Made by a program: the position numbers and the translations under genes. This document shows positions 7,456 through 16,630 of a DNA stretch of 64,000 bases, in pieces (position 1 is the stretch's first letter; each line of letters opens with the position of its first letter). Under the pieces are notes generated by a model. The model did not search any database. It worked only from the letters and a program-made list of their open reading frames with translations, and was not told where the DNA came from. Source of the DNA: Longimicrobiales bacterium (GTDB lineage Bacteria; Gemmatimonadota; Gemmatimonadetes; Longimicrobiales; Gaopeijiaceae); contig OX639991.1 of NCBI GenBank assembly GCA_951828585.1, forward strand, positions 496,001 to 560,000, written 5' to 3'.

Positions 7456-9822
7456 TCACTTAGCCACCCCCCTCGCATTCAACACCCCCCAAACCCGATC
7501 CGGCCGAATCGGAATCTCCATATGCGTCACCCCCAGGTGCGCCAACGCATCCACCACCGCATTCGCAATCGCAGGCGGCGCCCCCACCGTAGCCGACTCC
7601 CCCACCCCCTTCGCCCCCAGCGGATGATGCGGCGACGGCGTCACCGTATGCCCGGTCTCCCACGCCGGCGTCTCCACCGCCGTAGGCACCAGATAATCCA
7701 TAAACGACCCGGCCAGATTATTCCCGTCCTCGTCGTAGGTCATCTCCTCATACAGCGCCGGCCCCAGCCCCTGCGTCAGCCCCCCATGGATCTGCCCCTG
7801 CACGATCATCGGGTTGATGATGTTCCCGCAGTCATCCACCGCCACGAACCGCCTCACGCTTACCTCGCCCGTCCCCCGGTCGATGTCCACCACGCAGATA
7901 TACGTCCCGAACGGGAACGTCAGGTTCGGCGGATCATAGTAGTTCGTGGCCTCCATCCCCGGCTCCATCCCCTCGGGCAGGTTCGTATACGCCGCGAACG
8001 CGCAGTCCTGGATGCTCACCGACTTGTCCGGCGCACCCTTCACCGAGAACGTGCCGGGCTCCCACTCCAGGTCCTCCTCCCCCACCTCCAGCAGATGCGC
8101 CGCGATCTTCGCCGCCTTCTCCCGAATCTGCCGCGCGGCCATCACGCCCGCCGCGCCCGCCGTCGGCGTCGACCGGCTCGCGTACGTCCCCAGCCCATAC
8201 GGCGCCGTGTCCGTGTCCCCCTCCTCCACCTGAACATGCGCCGCCGGCAGCCCCAGCTCCTCCGCAATAATCTGCGCGTACGTCGTCTCATGCCCCTGCC
8301 CCTGCGACTTCGTCCCGAACCGCGCGATCGCCTTCCCCGTCGGATGCACCCGCACCTCGGCCGAATCGAACATCTTGATGCCCAGGATATCGAAGTCCTT
8401 CGACGGCCCCGCCCCCAGCACCTCCGTGAAGCTGCACACCCCGATCCCCATCAGCTCCCCCCGCTCGCGCTTCTCGGCCTGCTCCCTGCGCAGGTCGTCG
8501 TAGCCGATCATCTCCTTGGCCTTGTCCATCGCGGCCTGGTAATCACCGCTGTCGTACTCCCAGCCCAGCGGCGAGTGGTACGGGAACGCCTCCTTCGGAA
8601 TGAAGTTCTCCTCGCGCAGCTGCGCCGGGTCCTTCCCCACCTTGTGGGCCAGCGTGTCCACGATCCGCTCCAGGCAGTGCACGGCCTCGGTCACGCGGAA
8701 CGAACAGCGGTACGCGACGCCCCCCGGCGGCTTGTTCGTGTAGACCGCGTCCACCTCGGCGTAGGCATTCTCCATGTCGTACGAACCCGTACAGATCGAA
8801 AACAGGCCCGCGGGGAACTTCGACGGGGCCGCTTGGGCGTCCGCGTAGCCGTGGTCCGCCAGCGTCTTGATGCGTAACGCCCGGATCTTCCCACTCGCGT
8901 CCGCCGCGACCTCCGCGTCCATGTGATAGTCCCGCGCGAAAGAGTCCGCCTGCAGGTTCTCCATCCGGTCCTCGATCCACTTGACCGGCTTGCCGAGCAC
9001 GACCGACGCCGCGATCGCGATCACGTAGCCCGGGTACACGGGGACTTTCCCCCCGAACCCGCCGCCGATGTCGGGCGACACCACGCGGATCTTCTCCTCG
9101 GACAGCCCCACGTGCCCCGCTACCAGGGCCAGCACGGTGCGGATCGCGTGCGGGGCCTGCGTGGTCATGTACACGGTCAGGTGTCCCTCGACCGGGTTGA
9201 AGTCGGCCAGGCAGCCGCACGTCTCGATCGACGCCACATGAATGCGCGGGACGTGCATCTTCTCGCGCACCACCACGTCGGCCTCGTCGAAGATCTTGTC
9301 CGTCGCCTCCTTGTCGCCGGCCTCCCAGTGCCAGATGAGGTTGTCCTCCTGGCCCTCCTTGTCGGTGCGCAGCACGGGGGCGTCGTCCTCGAGCGCCTTG
9401 AAGGGGTCCATGACCGGGGTCATCGCCTCGTATTCGACCTCGACCGCGGCCACGCCGTCCGCAGCCGCGTAGCGCGACGTCGCGATCACCCCCGCGACCT
9501 CCTGGGCCTGGTACATGACCGTGTCGGTCGGCAGCACCATCTGGGTGTCAGACATGAGCGTCGGCATCCAGTGCAGGTTGTAGGCCTCGAGGTCCTTGCC
9601 CGTGAGCACGGCGAGCACGCCGTCGATTTCGAGCGCCTTCGAGGTGTCGATGTTCACGATCTTCCCGTAGGCGATCGGGCTGCGCACGATGTCGAGCCAC
9701 AGCATTCCCGGACGCGTGAAGTCGTCGATGTAGTTGCCCTTGCCCTGCAGGAAGCGCGGGTCCTCCTTGCGCTTCATGGAGTGGCCCATGCCGCAGATCT
9801 TTGCGGAAGTTCTCGGTGCCAT
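7456..9822 (-). CDS. coxL: Aerobic carbon monoxide dehydrogenase, large (Mo/Cu) subunit, form I
   Basis: 788 residues from the ATG at 9822, which overlaps the coxS stop by one base (TGATG). The xanthine-oxidase fold is complete. The motif AYRCSFR at 370-376 has the Cys (373) that binds Cu in the Mo-S-Cu centre. This motif defines form I, true CO-oxidising enzymes; form II homologues have AYRGAGR. GGGFGGK at 253-259 and GVGES with the catalytic Glu742 are also present. The enzyme oxidises CO to CO2 and passes electrons via coxS and coxM to the respiratory chain. A longer reading to 10170 overlaps coxS and was rejected. It is the last gene of coxE-G-M-S-L. Confidence 0.95.
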   Translation of the reverse strand: MAPRTSAKICGMGHSMKRKEDPRFLQGKGNYIDDFTRPGMLWLDIVRSPIAYGKIVNIDTSKALEIDGVLAVLTGKDLEAYNLHWMPTLMSDTQMVLPTDTVMYQAQEVAGVIATSRYAAADGVAAVEVEYEAMTPVMDPFKALEDDAPVLRTDKEGQEDNLIWHWEAGDKEATDKIFDEADVVVREKMHVPRIHVASIETCGCLADFNPVEGHLTVYMTTQAPHAIRTVLALVAGHVGLSEEKIRVVSPDIGGGFGGKVPVYPGYVIAIAASVVLGKPVKWIEDRMENLQADSFARDYHMDAEVAADASGKIRALRIKTLADHGYADAQAAPSKFPAGLFSICTGSYDMENAYAEVDAVYTNKPPGGVAYRCSFRVTEAVHCLERIVDTLAHKVGKDPAQLREENFIPKEAFPYHSPLGWEYDSGDYQAAMDKAKEMIGYDDLRREQAEKRERGELMGIGVCSFTEVLGAGPSKDFDILGIKMFDSAEVRVHPTGKAIARFGTKSQGQGHETTYAQIIAEELGLPAAHVQVEEGDTDTAPYGLGTYASRSTPTAGAAGVMAARQIREKAAKIAAHLLEVGEEDLEWEPGTFSVKGAPDKSVSIQDCAFAAYTNLPEGMEPGMEATNYYDPPNLTFPFGTYICVVDIDRGTGEVSVRRFVAVDDCGNIINPMIVQGQIHGGLTQGLGPALYEEMTYDEDGNNLAGSFMDYLVPTAVETPAWETGHTVTPSPHHPLGAKGVGESATVGAPPAIANAVVDALAHLGVTHMEIPIRPDRVWGVLNARGVAK

Positions 9823-10316
9823 CAGTTGTCCTCCCCCGCGCCGTCGGCGGCGGTTTTGGCGGCGGCGTACTGGACCGCCTTGACGATGTTCACGTATCCG
9901 GTGCAGCGGCAGAGATTCCCGGAGATGGCCTCGCGGATCTCGGCTTCGCTGGGGTTTGCATTGGCGGCGAGCAGCGCGGTCCCGGTCATGAGCATGCCGG
10001 GGGTGCAGAAGCCGCACTGGAGGCCGTGTTCCTGCATGAAGCCCTCCTGGAGCGCGTTCATACCGTCGGCGCCGGCGAGCCCTTCGACCGTGCCGATCTC
10101 GGCGCCGTCGGCCTGGACCGCCAGCACGGTGCACGACTTGGTGGGCACGCCGTCGACGAGCACGGTGCACGCGCCGCAGTGCGTGGTGTCGCAGCCGATG
10201 TGGGTGCCGGTGAGCGCGAGTTCGTCGCGGATGAGGTGGACGAGGAGCAGTCGGGAGTCGACCTCGCGCGTGTGCGCCTCGCCATTGACGGTGACGGTGA
10301 CGTTGTGTCTGGCCAT
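9822..10316 (-). CDS. coxS: CO dehydrogenase small subunit, two [2Fe-2S] clusters
   Basis: 164 residues. The plant-type [2Fe-2S] cluster is bound by Cys42, Cys47, Cys50 and Cys62 (motif [17 protein letters not shown]). The second cluster uses CGFC at 101-104 and CRC at 136-138 in the all-helical C-terminal domain. It carries electrons from the Mo-Cu site in CoxL to FAD in CoxM. The gene lies four bases after coxM and overlaps coxL by one base, so all three are co-translated. Confidence 0.96.
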   Translation of the reverse strand: MARHNVTVTVNGEAHTREVDSRLLLVHLIRDELALTGTHIGCDTTHCGACTVLVDGVPTKSCTVLAVQADGAEIGTVEGLAGADGMNALQEGFMQEHGLQCGFCTPGMLMTGTALLAANANPSEAEIREAISGNLCRCTGYVNIVKAVQYAAAKTAADGAGEDN

Positions 10317-10320
10317 GTCC

Positions 10321-11271
10321 CTACCCTCCTGCCGGCGTGCGGGCGGCGGCGCGCTCGAGCGCCTTGTGGATGGCCCTCGTGGTCAGCACGCGGGCCATGT
10401 TTCGCTTGTAGTCGACCGAACCGCGGCGGTCGGCGACGGGATCGGTGGCGTCGGCGGCGGCCTGGGAGGCGGCGGCGATCAGTTCGTCGTCGGAGGGCGT
10501 CCTGGCGATCGCCTCGCGGACGCGCCGGAAGGCGCCACGGAGGCCGCTGTGGTCGCCGAAGTGCTGTCCGGTGAGCACCTCCTCGGCGGCCGAGGCCCGG
10601 ATGGGCGCCATGCCGAGGTTGGTGAGACCGATGCCGGCCTGGGTGACAGTGCCCTCCTCGTCGAGCGTGAGATGCACGGCCGCGCCCGCGACCGCGTAGT
10701 CGCCCACCTTGCGTTCCAGCTTGAGGTAGGCGCCGCCGGAGTGTTGGCCGGGCGATGGAATACGAATTTCGGTCAGGATCTCGCCGGGCTGAAGCGCAGT
10801 CATGAAGAGGCCGTGGAAGAAATCGTCCACACCGATGCTGCGCTCGCCGTCCGGGCCGGTTGCGACCATGGTGGCCCGCAGCGCGATCATGGTGGCCGGG
10901 TGGTCGTTGGCGGGATCGCCGTGCGCGACGTTGCCGCAGATGGTGGCGCGGTTCCGCACGAGCGGGTCGGCGATGACCTTGGCCGTGTCGAGGAGGATGG
11001 GGTAGCGCGCGGCTACGGTGGCGTTCTCCTCGAGGGCGGTCTCGGTGACGAGCGCGCCGATGCGCAGGTATCCGCCCTCTTCGGAGATCGAATCCAGGCC
11101 GGGAACGCGTCCGATGTCCACGATGTTCGCGGGCGTCGCCAGCCGCAGCTTGAGCATCGGCAGCAGGCTCTGGCCGCCGGACATGACCTTGGCGTCGTCG
11201 AGCCGGCCAAGGAGCGTGAGCGCCTCCTCCAGGCTGCCGGGAGCGTGGTAGTCGAATGGTGGGGGGATCAT
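10321..11271 (-). CDS. coxM: CO dehydrogenase medium subunit, FAD-binding
   Basis: 316 residues of the CoxM/XdhB FAD-binding family. The two FAD pyrophosphate motifs are GGQSLLP (32-38) and TICGN (110-114). The subunit accepts electrons from the iron-sulphur subunit and passes them to quinone. The ATG has a strong ribosome site, GGAGG, eight bases upstream. A 39-bp tandem dyad (11285-11323) lies immediately in front, so expression of the structural genes is probably controlled there as well as from any upstream coxE promoter. Confidence 0.95.
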   Translation of the reverse strand: MIPPPFDYHAPGSLEEALTLLGRLDDAKVMSGGQSLLPMLKLRLATPANIVDIGRVPGLDSISEEGGYLRIGALVTETALEENATVAARYPILLDTAKVIADPLVRNRATICGNVAHGDPANDHPATMIALRATMVATGPDGERSIGVDDFFHGLFMTALQPGEILTEIRIPSPGQHSGGAYLKLERKVGDYAVAGAAVHLTLDEEGTVTQAGIGLTNLGMAPIRASAAEEVLTGQHFGDHSGLRGAFRRVREAIARTPSDDELIAAASQAAADATDPVADRRGSVDYKRNMARVLTTRAIHKALERAAARTPAGG

Positions 11272-11284
11272 TCGTCGACCTCCA

Positions 11285-11323
11285 TGTAAGGTAGAGATTA
11301 CATTATGTCAAGTACGCTTTACA
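11285..11323. promoter_or_regulatory. Tandem dyad operator, site A (in front of coxM)
   Basis: Two 18-bp boxes with a 3-bp spacer: TGTAAGGTAGAGATTACA (perfect TGTAA-N8-TTACA), TTA, then TGTCAAGTACGCTTTACA (one half-site mismatch). The box nearest coxM ends 13 bases before its ATG, overlapping or abutting the ribosome site. A TTGACA on the minus strand falls inside the distal box and could be a -35 element. The same 18+3+18 layout recurs at four other places in the window. Confidence 0.7.
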
Positions 11324-11333
11324 TCTCTCACGA

Positions 11334-11780
11334 CTATGAAGCCAGTTCCTTTTCCACGATCTCCGTGAACTGCTTGAACATCCTTTTGCTGACGTGCTGC
11401 ATCATGCCGCGCCCGAGCTGGGCGAGGATCCCGGTCACGGCGACGCTCGCCTCCACGGTCACCTCGGTCTCATCCGGCCCGAGGGCCACGACGCTGCTCG
11501 TCATCTGCATGTCCGCGTTGCCCATCCCGGCCTTCCCCTGCCCCCGCGCACGCACCGAAGCGGACCGGTTCTCCTCGTCGAGCATGAACTCCACGGTCCC
11601 GTCATACGCCGCCGACACCGGTCCCACACTCACCCCCATGCCACCCTTGTACGTGTTCTCGTCGACCTTTTCGGTGATCTTCGCGCCGGGCAGCGCGGCC
11701 GCGACGCGTTCGGGGTCGATCAGGAAGGCCCAGACCTCGTCGGCCGGGGCGTTGACGGTGAACTTCTCCTGAATCTTCAC
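11334..11780 (-). CDS. coxG: CoxG, SRPBCC-fold CO dehydrogenase accessory protein
   Basis: 148 residues of the CoxG/SRPBCC family. The N-terminus MKIQEKFTVNAPADEVWAFL and the GAKI and VSAAYDG segments are typical. CoxG is thought to recruit CO dehydrogenase to the membrane. The start overlaps the coxE stop by four bases (ATGA), so the pair is coupled. The coxG stop is separated from coxM by 62 bases that hold regulatory site A. Confidence 0.9.
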   Translation of the reverse strand: MKIQEKFTVNAPADEVWAFLIDPERVAAALPGAKITEKVDENTYKGGMGVSVGPVSAAYDGTVEFMLDEENRSASVRARGQGKAGMGNADMQMTSSVVALGPDETEVTVEASVAVTGILAQLGRGMMQHVSKRMFKQFTEIVEKELAS

Positions 11781-12967
11781 GAGTGCTCCAACATCGGCAG
11801 CAGAGCCTCCAGGGACTCGAGGTTGTGAGCCGGTACCAGGTTGTCGATGTGCGGCAGCGCGGCCCTCATGCCTCTGGCCTCGGGGCGGTACCGCGGATCG
11901 CCCATGAGCGGGTTGAGCCAGATGACGCGGCGCGCCCGCCGCCGGATCAGCAGCAGGGCCTCTTCCAGTACGTCCGTGGCGCCCCGGTCGAGGCCGTCGC
12001 TGAAGATCAGGACCGATGTATCACCCGCAACCACCTGGCGCAAGTAATGATCGGCGAATTCGCGCAGGCACTCGCCGATCCGCGTGCCGCCCGACCAGTC
12101 CTCGACGTTGCGGGCAAATCGCCTCAGGGTGGCCGCCACGTTCCCCGCGGTGATCCAGGGGGTGAGCCGGGTGAGGGAGGTGTTGAAGGCGAAGACCTCC
12201 GTCCTTGGCGCAACGCCGCCCAGCGAGAGCACGAAGGTCAGCAGAAAGCGCGTATAGGGGTCCATCGAGCCACTGGTGTCACAGAGAACAACCAGATGGG
12301 GGCGTTCCACCGCCCGGTCGCGGCGCGCAAGGTCGACCAGTTCGCCACCCCGGGCGAGCGAGCGCCGGAAGCTGCGCCGGATGTCGACGATCCGCCCCCG
12401 CCTGGACGGCGCCAGCCTACGGCTCCGCCGCGTTGCGATTCTCCTAACCACTTGTGAGAGAAGCCGTTCCATTTCGGCCAGCTCATCCTCCGTACAAGAC
12501 TCGAAGGACTTTTGCCGCAGCACCGCGCGGGGGCTGTAGCCGGGGCGTCCATCGTCGGACTGAACCGGTTCGTCAGCCTTAGCCGCCCGCTCTTCCGCCA
12601 GCCGGCGGCTCAGCGTCTTCAGTGGGTTGCCGTTACCGGGCCAGGTGGGGGGCGCGCAACGGGGGCTGCGCGGTCGGCTGCGTTGCCCGGAGGACTTCCC
12701 CAGCCGCCAGCAGCGTTCGAAGGCCGCGTCGAAGATTTCCCAGGCCCGGCGTTCGATCTTGAGACTGGCCCGCAACCCCACCCGGACCTCCTCGCGGTCC
12801 CCGATGTCCACATGCCCCAGCGCCGCCGCGGCGTCGATCTCGTCGCCGGGGGTGACCGGCACACCCGCCTCTCGCAGCTCGCCCGCGAATCGGGCAAGAT
12901 GGGCGACCAGATCGCGGGCGCCCCCTTGCGGGGCGGCAGCCCCGTGTATTAGCTCGTTGGGGACCAT
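11777..12967 (-). CDS. coxE: CoxE-like von Willebrand factor A protein
   Basis: 396 residues. The N-terminal half is a charged CoxE region. The C-terminal half is a vWA domain with the metal-ion motif DTSGSM at 229-234 and a later Thr/Asp pair. With the MoxR ATPase CoxD, CoxE-type proteins help assemble the Mo-S-Cu site. Here the partner coxD is not adjacent but about 6 kb away, beyond the frd operon. The promoter region is shared with the divergent Spondin_N gene at 13032. Confidence 0.88.
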   Translation of the reverse strand: MVPNELIHGAAAPQGGARDLVAHLARFAGELREAGVPVTPGDEIDAAAALGHVDIGDREEVRVGLRASLKIERRAWEIFDAAFERCWRLGKSSGQRSRPRSPRCAPPTWPGNGNPLKTLSRRLAEERAAKADEPVQSDDGRPGYSPRAVLRQKSFESCTEDELAEMERLLSQVVRRIATRRSRRLAPSRRGRIVDIRRSFRRSLARGGELVDLARRDRAVERPHLVVLCDTSGSMDPYTRFLLTFVLSLGGVAPRTEVFAFNTSLTRLTPWITAGNVAATLRRFARNVEDWSGGTRIGECLREFADHYLRQVVAGDTSVLIFSDGLDRGATDVLEEALLLIRRRARRVIWLNPLMGDPRYRPEARGMRAALPHIDNLVPAHNLESLEALLPMLEHS

Positions 12968-13031
12968 GTTACGTTTTTTGGAGAATCTGAGCGTCGCTCA
13001 CCAACGGCAACCCGGAAAGGATGGAACCATC

Positions 13032-14936
13032 ATGGATCACAGCACATCGGTAAGATACTCCTCACTCAGACGTCCCGGAGGAGTGGGACGCTTCCTGTCG
13101 CTGACGGGAATCGTACTTATCGGCGCGCTCGCGACGGCGTGCGATGAGGATCCGACGCCGCCGGTCGAGGGGTCCGTCAGCGGTACGGTGACGCTCGAGG
13201 GAGCGGCGCTTGGCGGTGTCACCGTCGATCTCTCCGGCGTTGGCGGCAACCAGTCCGCGACGACGGGCGGAGACGGCAGCTACAGTTTCTCCAACGTGAT
13301 CGAGGGATCGTACACGGTCACGATCAGCGGCTACCCGTCGGACACCGAGTTCGCCGAGCCAACCGCGTCGGTCAGCATTGCTCCTTCTCAGCGGAGCCCG
13401 ACGGCGGACTTCGCCGGAACGTACATCCGGACGGCGAGCGTGATGGGCTCGGTGACGGTCGAAGGCATGGGACTCGGCGGAATCATGGTCGCCCTGACCG
13501 GGACGGAATCCCAGACCGGGACGACCGCCGATGACGGCAGCTTCTCGTTCAGCAACCTGCGGATGGGCGAATACACGGTGGAGATGTCGGGATGGGATCC
13601 GGCCCGTCATGTGTTCGACAACACCACGGAATCGTTCTCCGTCAGCGTCGGCCAGCAGCAGATGGTCGACTTCATGGGAACCAGGAGGGAGTACGGCTTC
13701 CAGGTCATGATCGAGAACGTGGCGGTGCCCTATCCCTTCTCCGCCAGCGGGCATTTCGCGGTTCCGGTCGGCGCGATGGAACCCGGACCCCTCCTGCCGG
13801 GCAACGCCTACGCCTTCGAGTTCGAGGCGGGACCGGGAAACAACCTGTCCTTCGCCACCAAGATGGTGCATTCCAACGATCTCTTCTACGCGCCGGGTCC
13901 AACGGGCATCCCCCTCTGGGACGGCCACGAGCAGATCACCGGCGACATCACCGACCAGATCCAGCTGTGGGACGCCGGCACCGAAATGAATGAGGAGCCG
14001 GGAGAGGGACCGAACCAGCCGCTGCAGGGCGGACCCGATTCCGGAGAGGCCGACCCCGACCCCAACGTGCGACTGGCCGACGATGAATGGGAGACCCTCC
14101 CCGACGTGGACTCCGTCATTCGTGTCACGCTCGAATCCACGGGCCCCACGACCTTCCGTGTCACCATCGAGAACGTGAGCCTCGATCATACGCTGGTTAC
14201 GGTCAGGGGCCTGTGCCTGGAGGTGCCGCTCCTACCGGGCGTCTTCGTCGTGCACCGCGATCCCAATCCGCTCTTCACGGTCGGCGAGCCCGACAGAGGT
14301 GACGGACTGGAGGGTCTGGCCGAGGACGGCAACATCGACATGGCCGCCGAGGCCGTACAGATGAGCACCGGGCTGTTCAACCTGATCGCGCCGGGAATCT
14401 ACGCCTCCCACGCCGACGCCGGCCTCCTGTTCCACCCGGGAACGACCGCGAGCCCCGGCGTCGAGGCCATGGCCGAAGACGCCGACCCGGCCATTCTGGA
14501 TGCCGAGGTAATGGCCGCCGGTGGATTCCGGACCGCCGGCGCCTTCACCGTTCCGGTCGGCGGCATGGCACCGGGGCCGTTGGACCCCGGTGGGACGTAC
14601 GCGTTCGAGGTGACCGCCGTGCACGGCGAGTACCTGTCGTTCGTCACCATGCTGTTCCAGACCAACGACCTCTTCTTCGCCCCCCCACCGGAGGGCATAG
14701 CCCTGTTCCCCGACGATCAGCCGCTGAGCGGCGACGTTACGAGCATGGTCATGCTCTGGGACGCGGGCACCGAGGTCAATGAAATGCCGGGCGTCGGGTT
14801 GTTCCAGGCCCCCAGGCAGCTGGCGCCCAATACGGGCATGGACGAGATGGGCATGGTCCGGCTCCTGGACGACGAGATGTTCACCTACCCCGAAACGGGC
14901 CACGTGATCAGGGTGACGGTCACCCCGATCGGCTAG
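13032..14936 (+). CDS. Exported lipoprotein: two CarboxypepD_reg-like domains and two Spondin_N domains
   Basis: 634 residues, starting at the ATG after AAAGGATGG. A hydrophobic signal ends at ATACDED, a weak lipobox (Cys about residue 37). Two similar beta-sandwich repeats follow, each with SG/MGSVTVEG...DGSYSFSN/DGSFSFSN...YTV (about 45-110 and 135-200). The rest is two Spondin_N-like repeats with (V/L)IENV, FEFEAGPGN or FEVTAVHGE, NDLF(Y/F)AP and MLWDAGTE(V/M)NE. The first is followed by FVVHRDPNPLF and GLEGLAEDGN, the classic Spondin_N tail. It probably lies on the cell surface, and its ligand is unknown. It is transcribed away from coxE. Confidence 0.85.
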   Translation: MDHSTSVRYSSLRRPGGVGRFLSLTGIVLIGALATACDEDPTPPVEGSVSGTVTLEGAALGGVTVDLSGVGGNQSATTGGDGSYSFSNVIEGSYTVTISGYPSDTEFAEPTASVSIAPSQRSPTADFAGTYIRTASVMGSVTVEGMGLGGIMVALTGTESQTGTTADDGSFSFSNLRMGEYTVEMSGWDPARHVFDNTTESFSVSVGQQQMVDFMGTRREYGFQVMIENVAVPYPFSASGHFAVPVGAMEPGPLLPGNAYAFEFEAGPGNNLSFATKMVHSNDLFYAPGPTGIPLWDGHEQITGDITDQIQLWDAGTEMNEEPGEGPNQPLQGGPDSGEADPDPNVRLADDEWETLPDVDSVIRVTLESTGPTTFRVTIENVSLDHTLVTVRGLCLEVPLLPGVFVVHRDPNPLFTVGEPDRGDGLEGLAEDGNIDMAAEAVQMSTGLFNLIAPGIYASHADAGLLFHPGTTASPGVEAMAEDADPAILDAEVMAAGGFRTAGAFTVPVGGMAPGPLDPGGTYAFEVTAVHGEYLSFVTMLFQTNDLFFAPPPEGIALFPDDQPLSGDVTSMVMLWDAGTEVNEMPGVGLFQAPRQLAPNTGMDEMGMVRLLDDEMFTYPETGHVIRVTVTPIG

Positions 14937-15145
14937 GCAGAGACGAGGCCCCGCGGAGGCTCGTTGACGCGGGGAAGCTGGAGGTGGTCGGTGAAGGCCG
15001 GGCCACCCGATACCGCGTGGCAGGCGGGGAATCCGTCCTGGCACATCCTCTTACGCCCGTCCATCTCTGCCCGCAGGCAGGATATATCCCGTACCTGCAA
15101 CCGTTCGCGGACGTGAACAAGGCCGATCTGGCCCCGGTGTCCTAA
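14937..15145 (+). pseudogene. Remnant of a Fic-type protein with C-terminal winged helix
   Basis: An open frame without a start codon reads RRLVDAGKLEVVGEGRATRYRV, shortened here as LVDAGKLEVVGEGRATRY: the usual closing segment of winged-helix domains on Fic and similar regulators. It continues into a stretch containing YLQPFADVNK, which resembles the Fic-family FxDVNKR region, then stops at TAA. The order of the pieces is not that of an intact protein, so this is a rearranged fragment. It overlaps the 3' end of frdD by a few bases on the opposite strand. Confidence 0.45.
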
Positions 15146-15492
15146 ATCCTCCAGAGAAGCATCGCCGCCCAGATGGTCGCGGCCAGGGCGCCGCCGTAGC
15201 ACGGCACCTTGAGCAGTCCCGAAAAACGCCTGAGTCCCAGATCCATGAGCGTGTGGCGGATGCGGTGTCCGCAGTGGACGAAGGAGAGCGCGAGTACGCC
15301 GAGCAGCGCCAGCTTCACGGGCCACCACCCCACCGCCGCCGCAAACTGCGCCGTCCGCTCGGCGGCCACCGCCTCGTCGCCGGCGGGCAGAAGAAACCCC
15401 GTCACCAGAACGAAGGCCGGCACGAAGAGCGCCGCCATCACGCCCCCGGCCGAAAACAGGGCCCACCAGAACGCTTCGCCGGAACGCTTCAT
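15142..15492 (-). CDS. frdD: Fumarate reductase membrane anchor subunit D
   Basis: 116 residues with three predicted membrane helices (about 10-35, 55-80, 95-116) and the FrdD-like segment SFVHCGHRIRHTLMDLG. With FrdC it anchors the catalytic dimer and forms the quinone site. It starts by ATGA overlap with frdC. The length matches the E. coli-type separate FrdD (about 119). Confidence 0.87.
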   Translation of the reverse strand: MKRSGEAFWWALFSAGGVMAALFVPAFVLVTGFLLPAGDEAVAAERTAQFAAAVGWWPVKLALLGVLALSFVHCGHRIRHTLMDLGLRRFSGLLKVPCYGGALAATIWAAMLLWRI

Positions 15493-15875
15493 CTGAGCAC
15501 CCACCAGACGATCACGGCCGTCACCGTAAGCCACGGCCCGTACCCCATGACCACGGCGGCGAGCGGCGCGGGCAGCCTTTTCTCGCCAAGGTAGATCGGC
15601 ATCGCCTGCGGCACGGCCGCGAACCAGGTGATCGAGTGCCACGCGGCCGCGACCAGCGCGATGACGTGCGCCGCCATCCAGCCCGGCCCGCTCACAGCGC
15701 CCAGCCATTCGGCGAAGGCCGCCTCGCCGCCCCCGAGTCTGCCCAGCGTAACGAGGAACACGATCAGGTAGCCGGCCACGAAGAAGCTGGTGAACTCGCG
15801 CACCATGAAGCGCACGTAGCCCGGACGTTCGAGGAACCAGGCCCAGCCGTGGGGGCGGTGGTACTGCCCGCTCAC
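15489..15875 (-). CDS. frdC: Fumarate reductase membrane anchor subunit C
   Basis: 128 residues with three membrane helices. The motifs YVRFMVREFTS and HSITWFAAVPQA line up with YRFYMLREGT and LHTKTWFELAP of E. coli FrdC. It starts at a GTG that overlaps the frdB stop as GTGA. Two short anchor subunits place this enzyme in the Frd class rather than the single-cytochrome class. It could run as fumarate reductase or as succinate dehydrogenase. Confidence 0.88.
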   Translation of the reverse strand: MSGQYHRPHGWAWFLERPGYVRFMVREFTSFFVAGYLIVFLVTLGRLGGGEAAFAEWLGAVSGPGWMAAHVIALVAAAWHSITWFAAVPQAMPIYLGEKRLPAPLAAVVMGYGPWLTVTAVIVWWVLR

Positions 15876-16630
15876 ACGCCCGCTCCTTTCGGCGCGACAA
15901 ACCGCTTGAAATACTCCTGCGCCCCCACCGCCTTCGCCTGCTGGATCGCGCCTGCCGGGTCCACGTGCTTCGGACACACCACCGTGCACTCGCCCACGAA
16001 CGTGCACCCCCAGATCGCCTCGCCCACCAGCATGACGTCGAGGCGCTCGGACTGGCCTTGGTCGCGCGAGTCCTTGTTGTAGCGGTGGCCGAGCGCGAGC
16101 GCGGCGGGCCCCAGGAACTCGTCCTCGTGGCCGGCGACGGGACAGGCCGCGTAGCAGAGCATGCAGTTGATGCACATCGAGTACTGCTTGTACTGGGCCA
16201 GCTCGGCGGGGGACTGCAGGTACTCGCCGCCGGAAGTGTCGTTCACGTCGTCGCGGATGATGTACGGCTTGACTGCCTCCAGCTTCTCCATGAAGCCGTC
16301 CAGCGAGACCACCAGGTCCCTCTCGACGGGGAAGTTCACGAGCGGCTCGACCTTGATCGGGCGCGGGTAGTAGTCCTTCAGGAAGGCCGCGCAGGTCAGC
16401 TTCGGGTCGCCGTTGACCATCATACCGCAGCTTCCGCACACGCCCATGCGGCAGCTCCATCGGTGCGTGAGCGACCCGTCGACGTGGTCCTTGATCCAGT
16501 TGAGGGCGTCGAGCACCACCCAGTCCTCGTCGTAGGGGACCTCGTACGCCTGGAAGCGCGGCTCGTCGTCGGTCTCGGGGTGGTACCGGAAGACCTCGAT
16601 CGTCATGGTTTGTTGAGCGGACATGGTCAT
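15872..16630 (-). CDS. frdB: Fumarate reductase/succinate dehydrogenase iron-sulphur subunit
   Basis: 252 residues. [2Fe-2S] ligands are Cys60, 65, 68 and 80 ([10 protein letters not shown]). [4Fe-4S] ligands are in [11 protein letters not shown] (153-163) plus a later Cys, and [3Fe-4S] in [12 protein letters not shown] (209-219). It links the flavin in FrdA to the membrane quinone. The ATG at 16630 overlaps the frdA stop (ATGA); the longer reading to 16690 lies inside frdA and was rejected. Confidence 0.95.
   Translation of the reverse strand: MTMSAQQTMTIEVFRYHPETDDEPRFQAYEVPYDEDWVVLDALNWIKDHVDGSLTHRWSCRMGVCGSCGMMVNGDPKLTCAAFLKDYYPRPIKVEPLVNFPVERDLVVSLDGFMEKLEAVKPYIIRDDVNDTSGGEYLQSPAELAQYKQYSMCINCMLCYAACPVAGHEDEFLGPAALALGHRYNKDSRDQGQSERLDVMLVGEAIWGCTFVGECTVVCPKHVDPAGAIQQAKAVGAQEYFKRFVAPKGAGV

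Noticed and set aside
9823-10170. Upstream extension of coxL to a 904-residue protein
   Set aside because: The added part is Arg-rich and overlaps coxS. The ATG at 9822 gives the family length and a TGATG junction.
11285-11323. Reading the dyads as NtcA (GTA-N8-TAC) or FNR/CRP sites
   Set aside because: In these boxes GTA and TAC are ten bases apart, not eight, and the half-sites differ from TTGAT and TGTGA.
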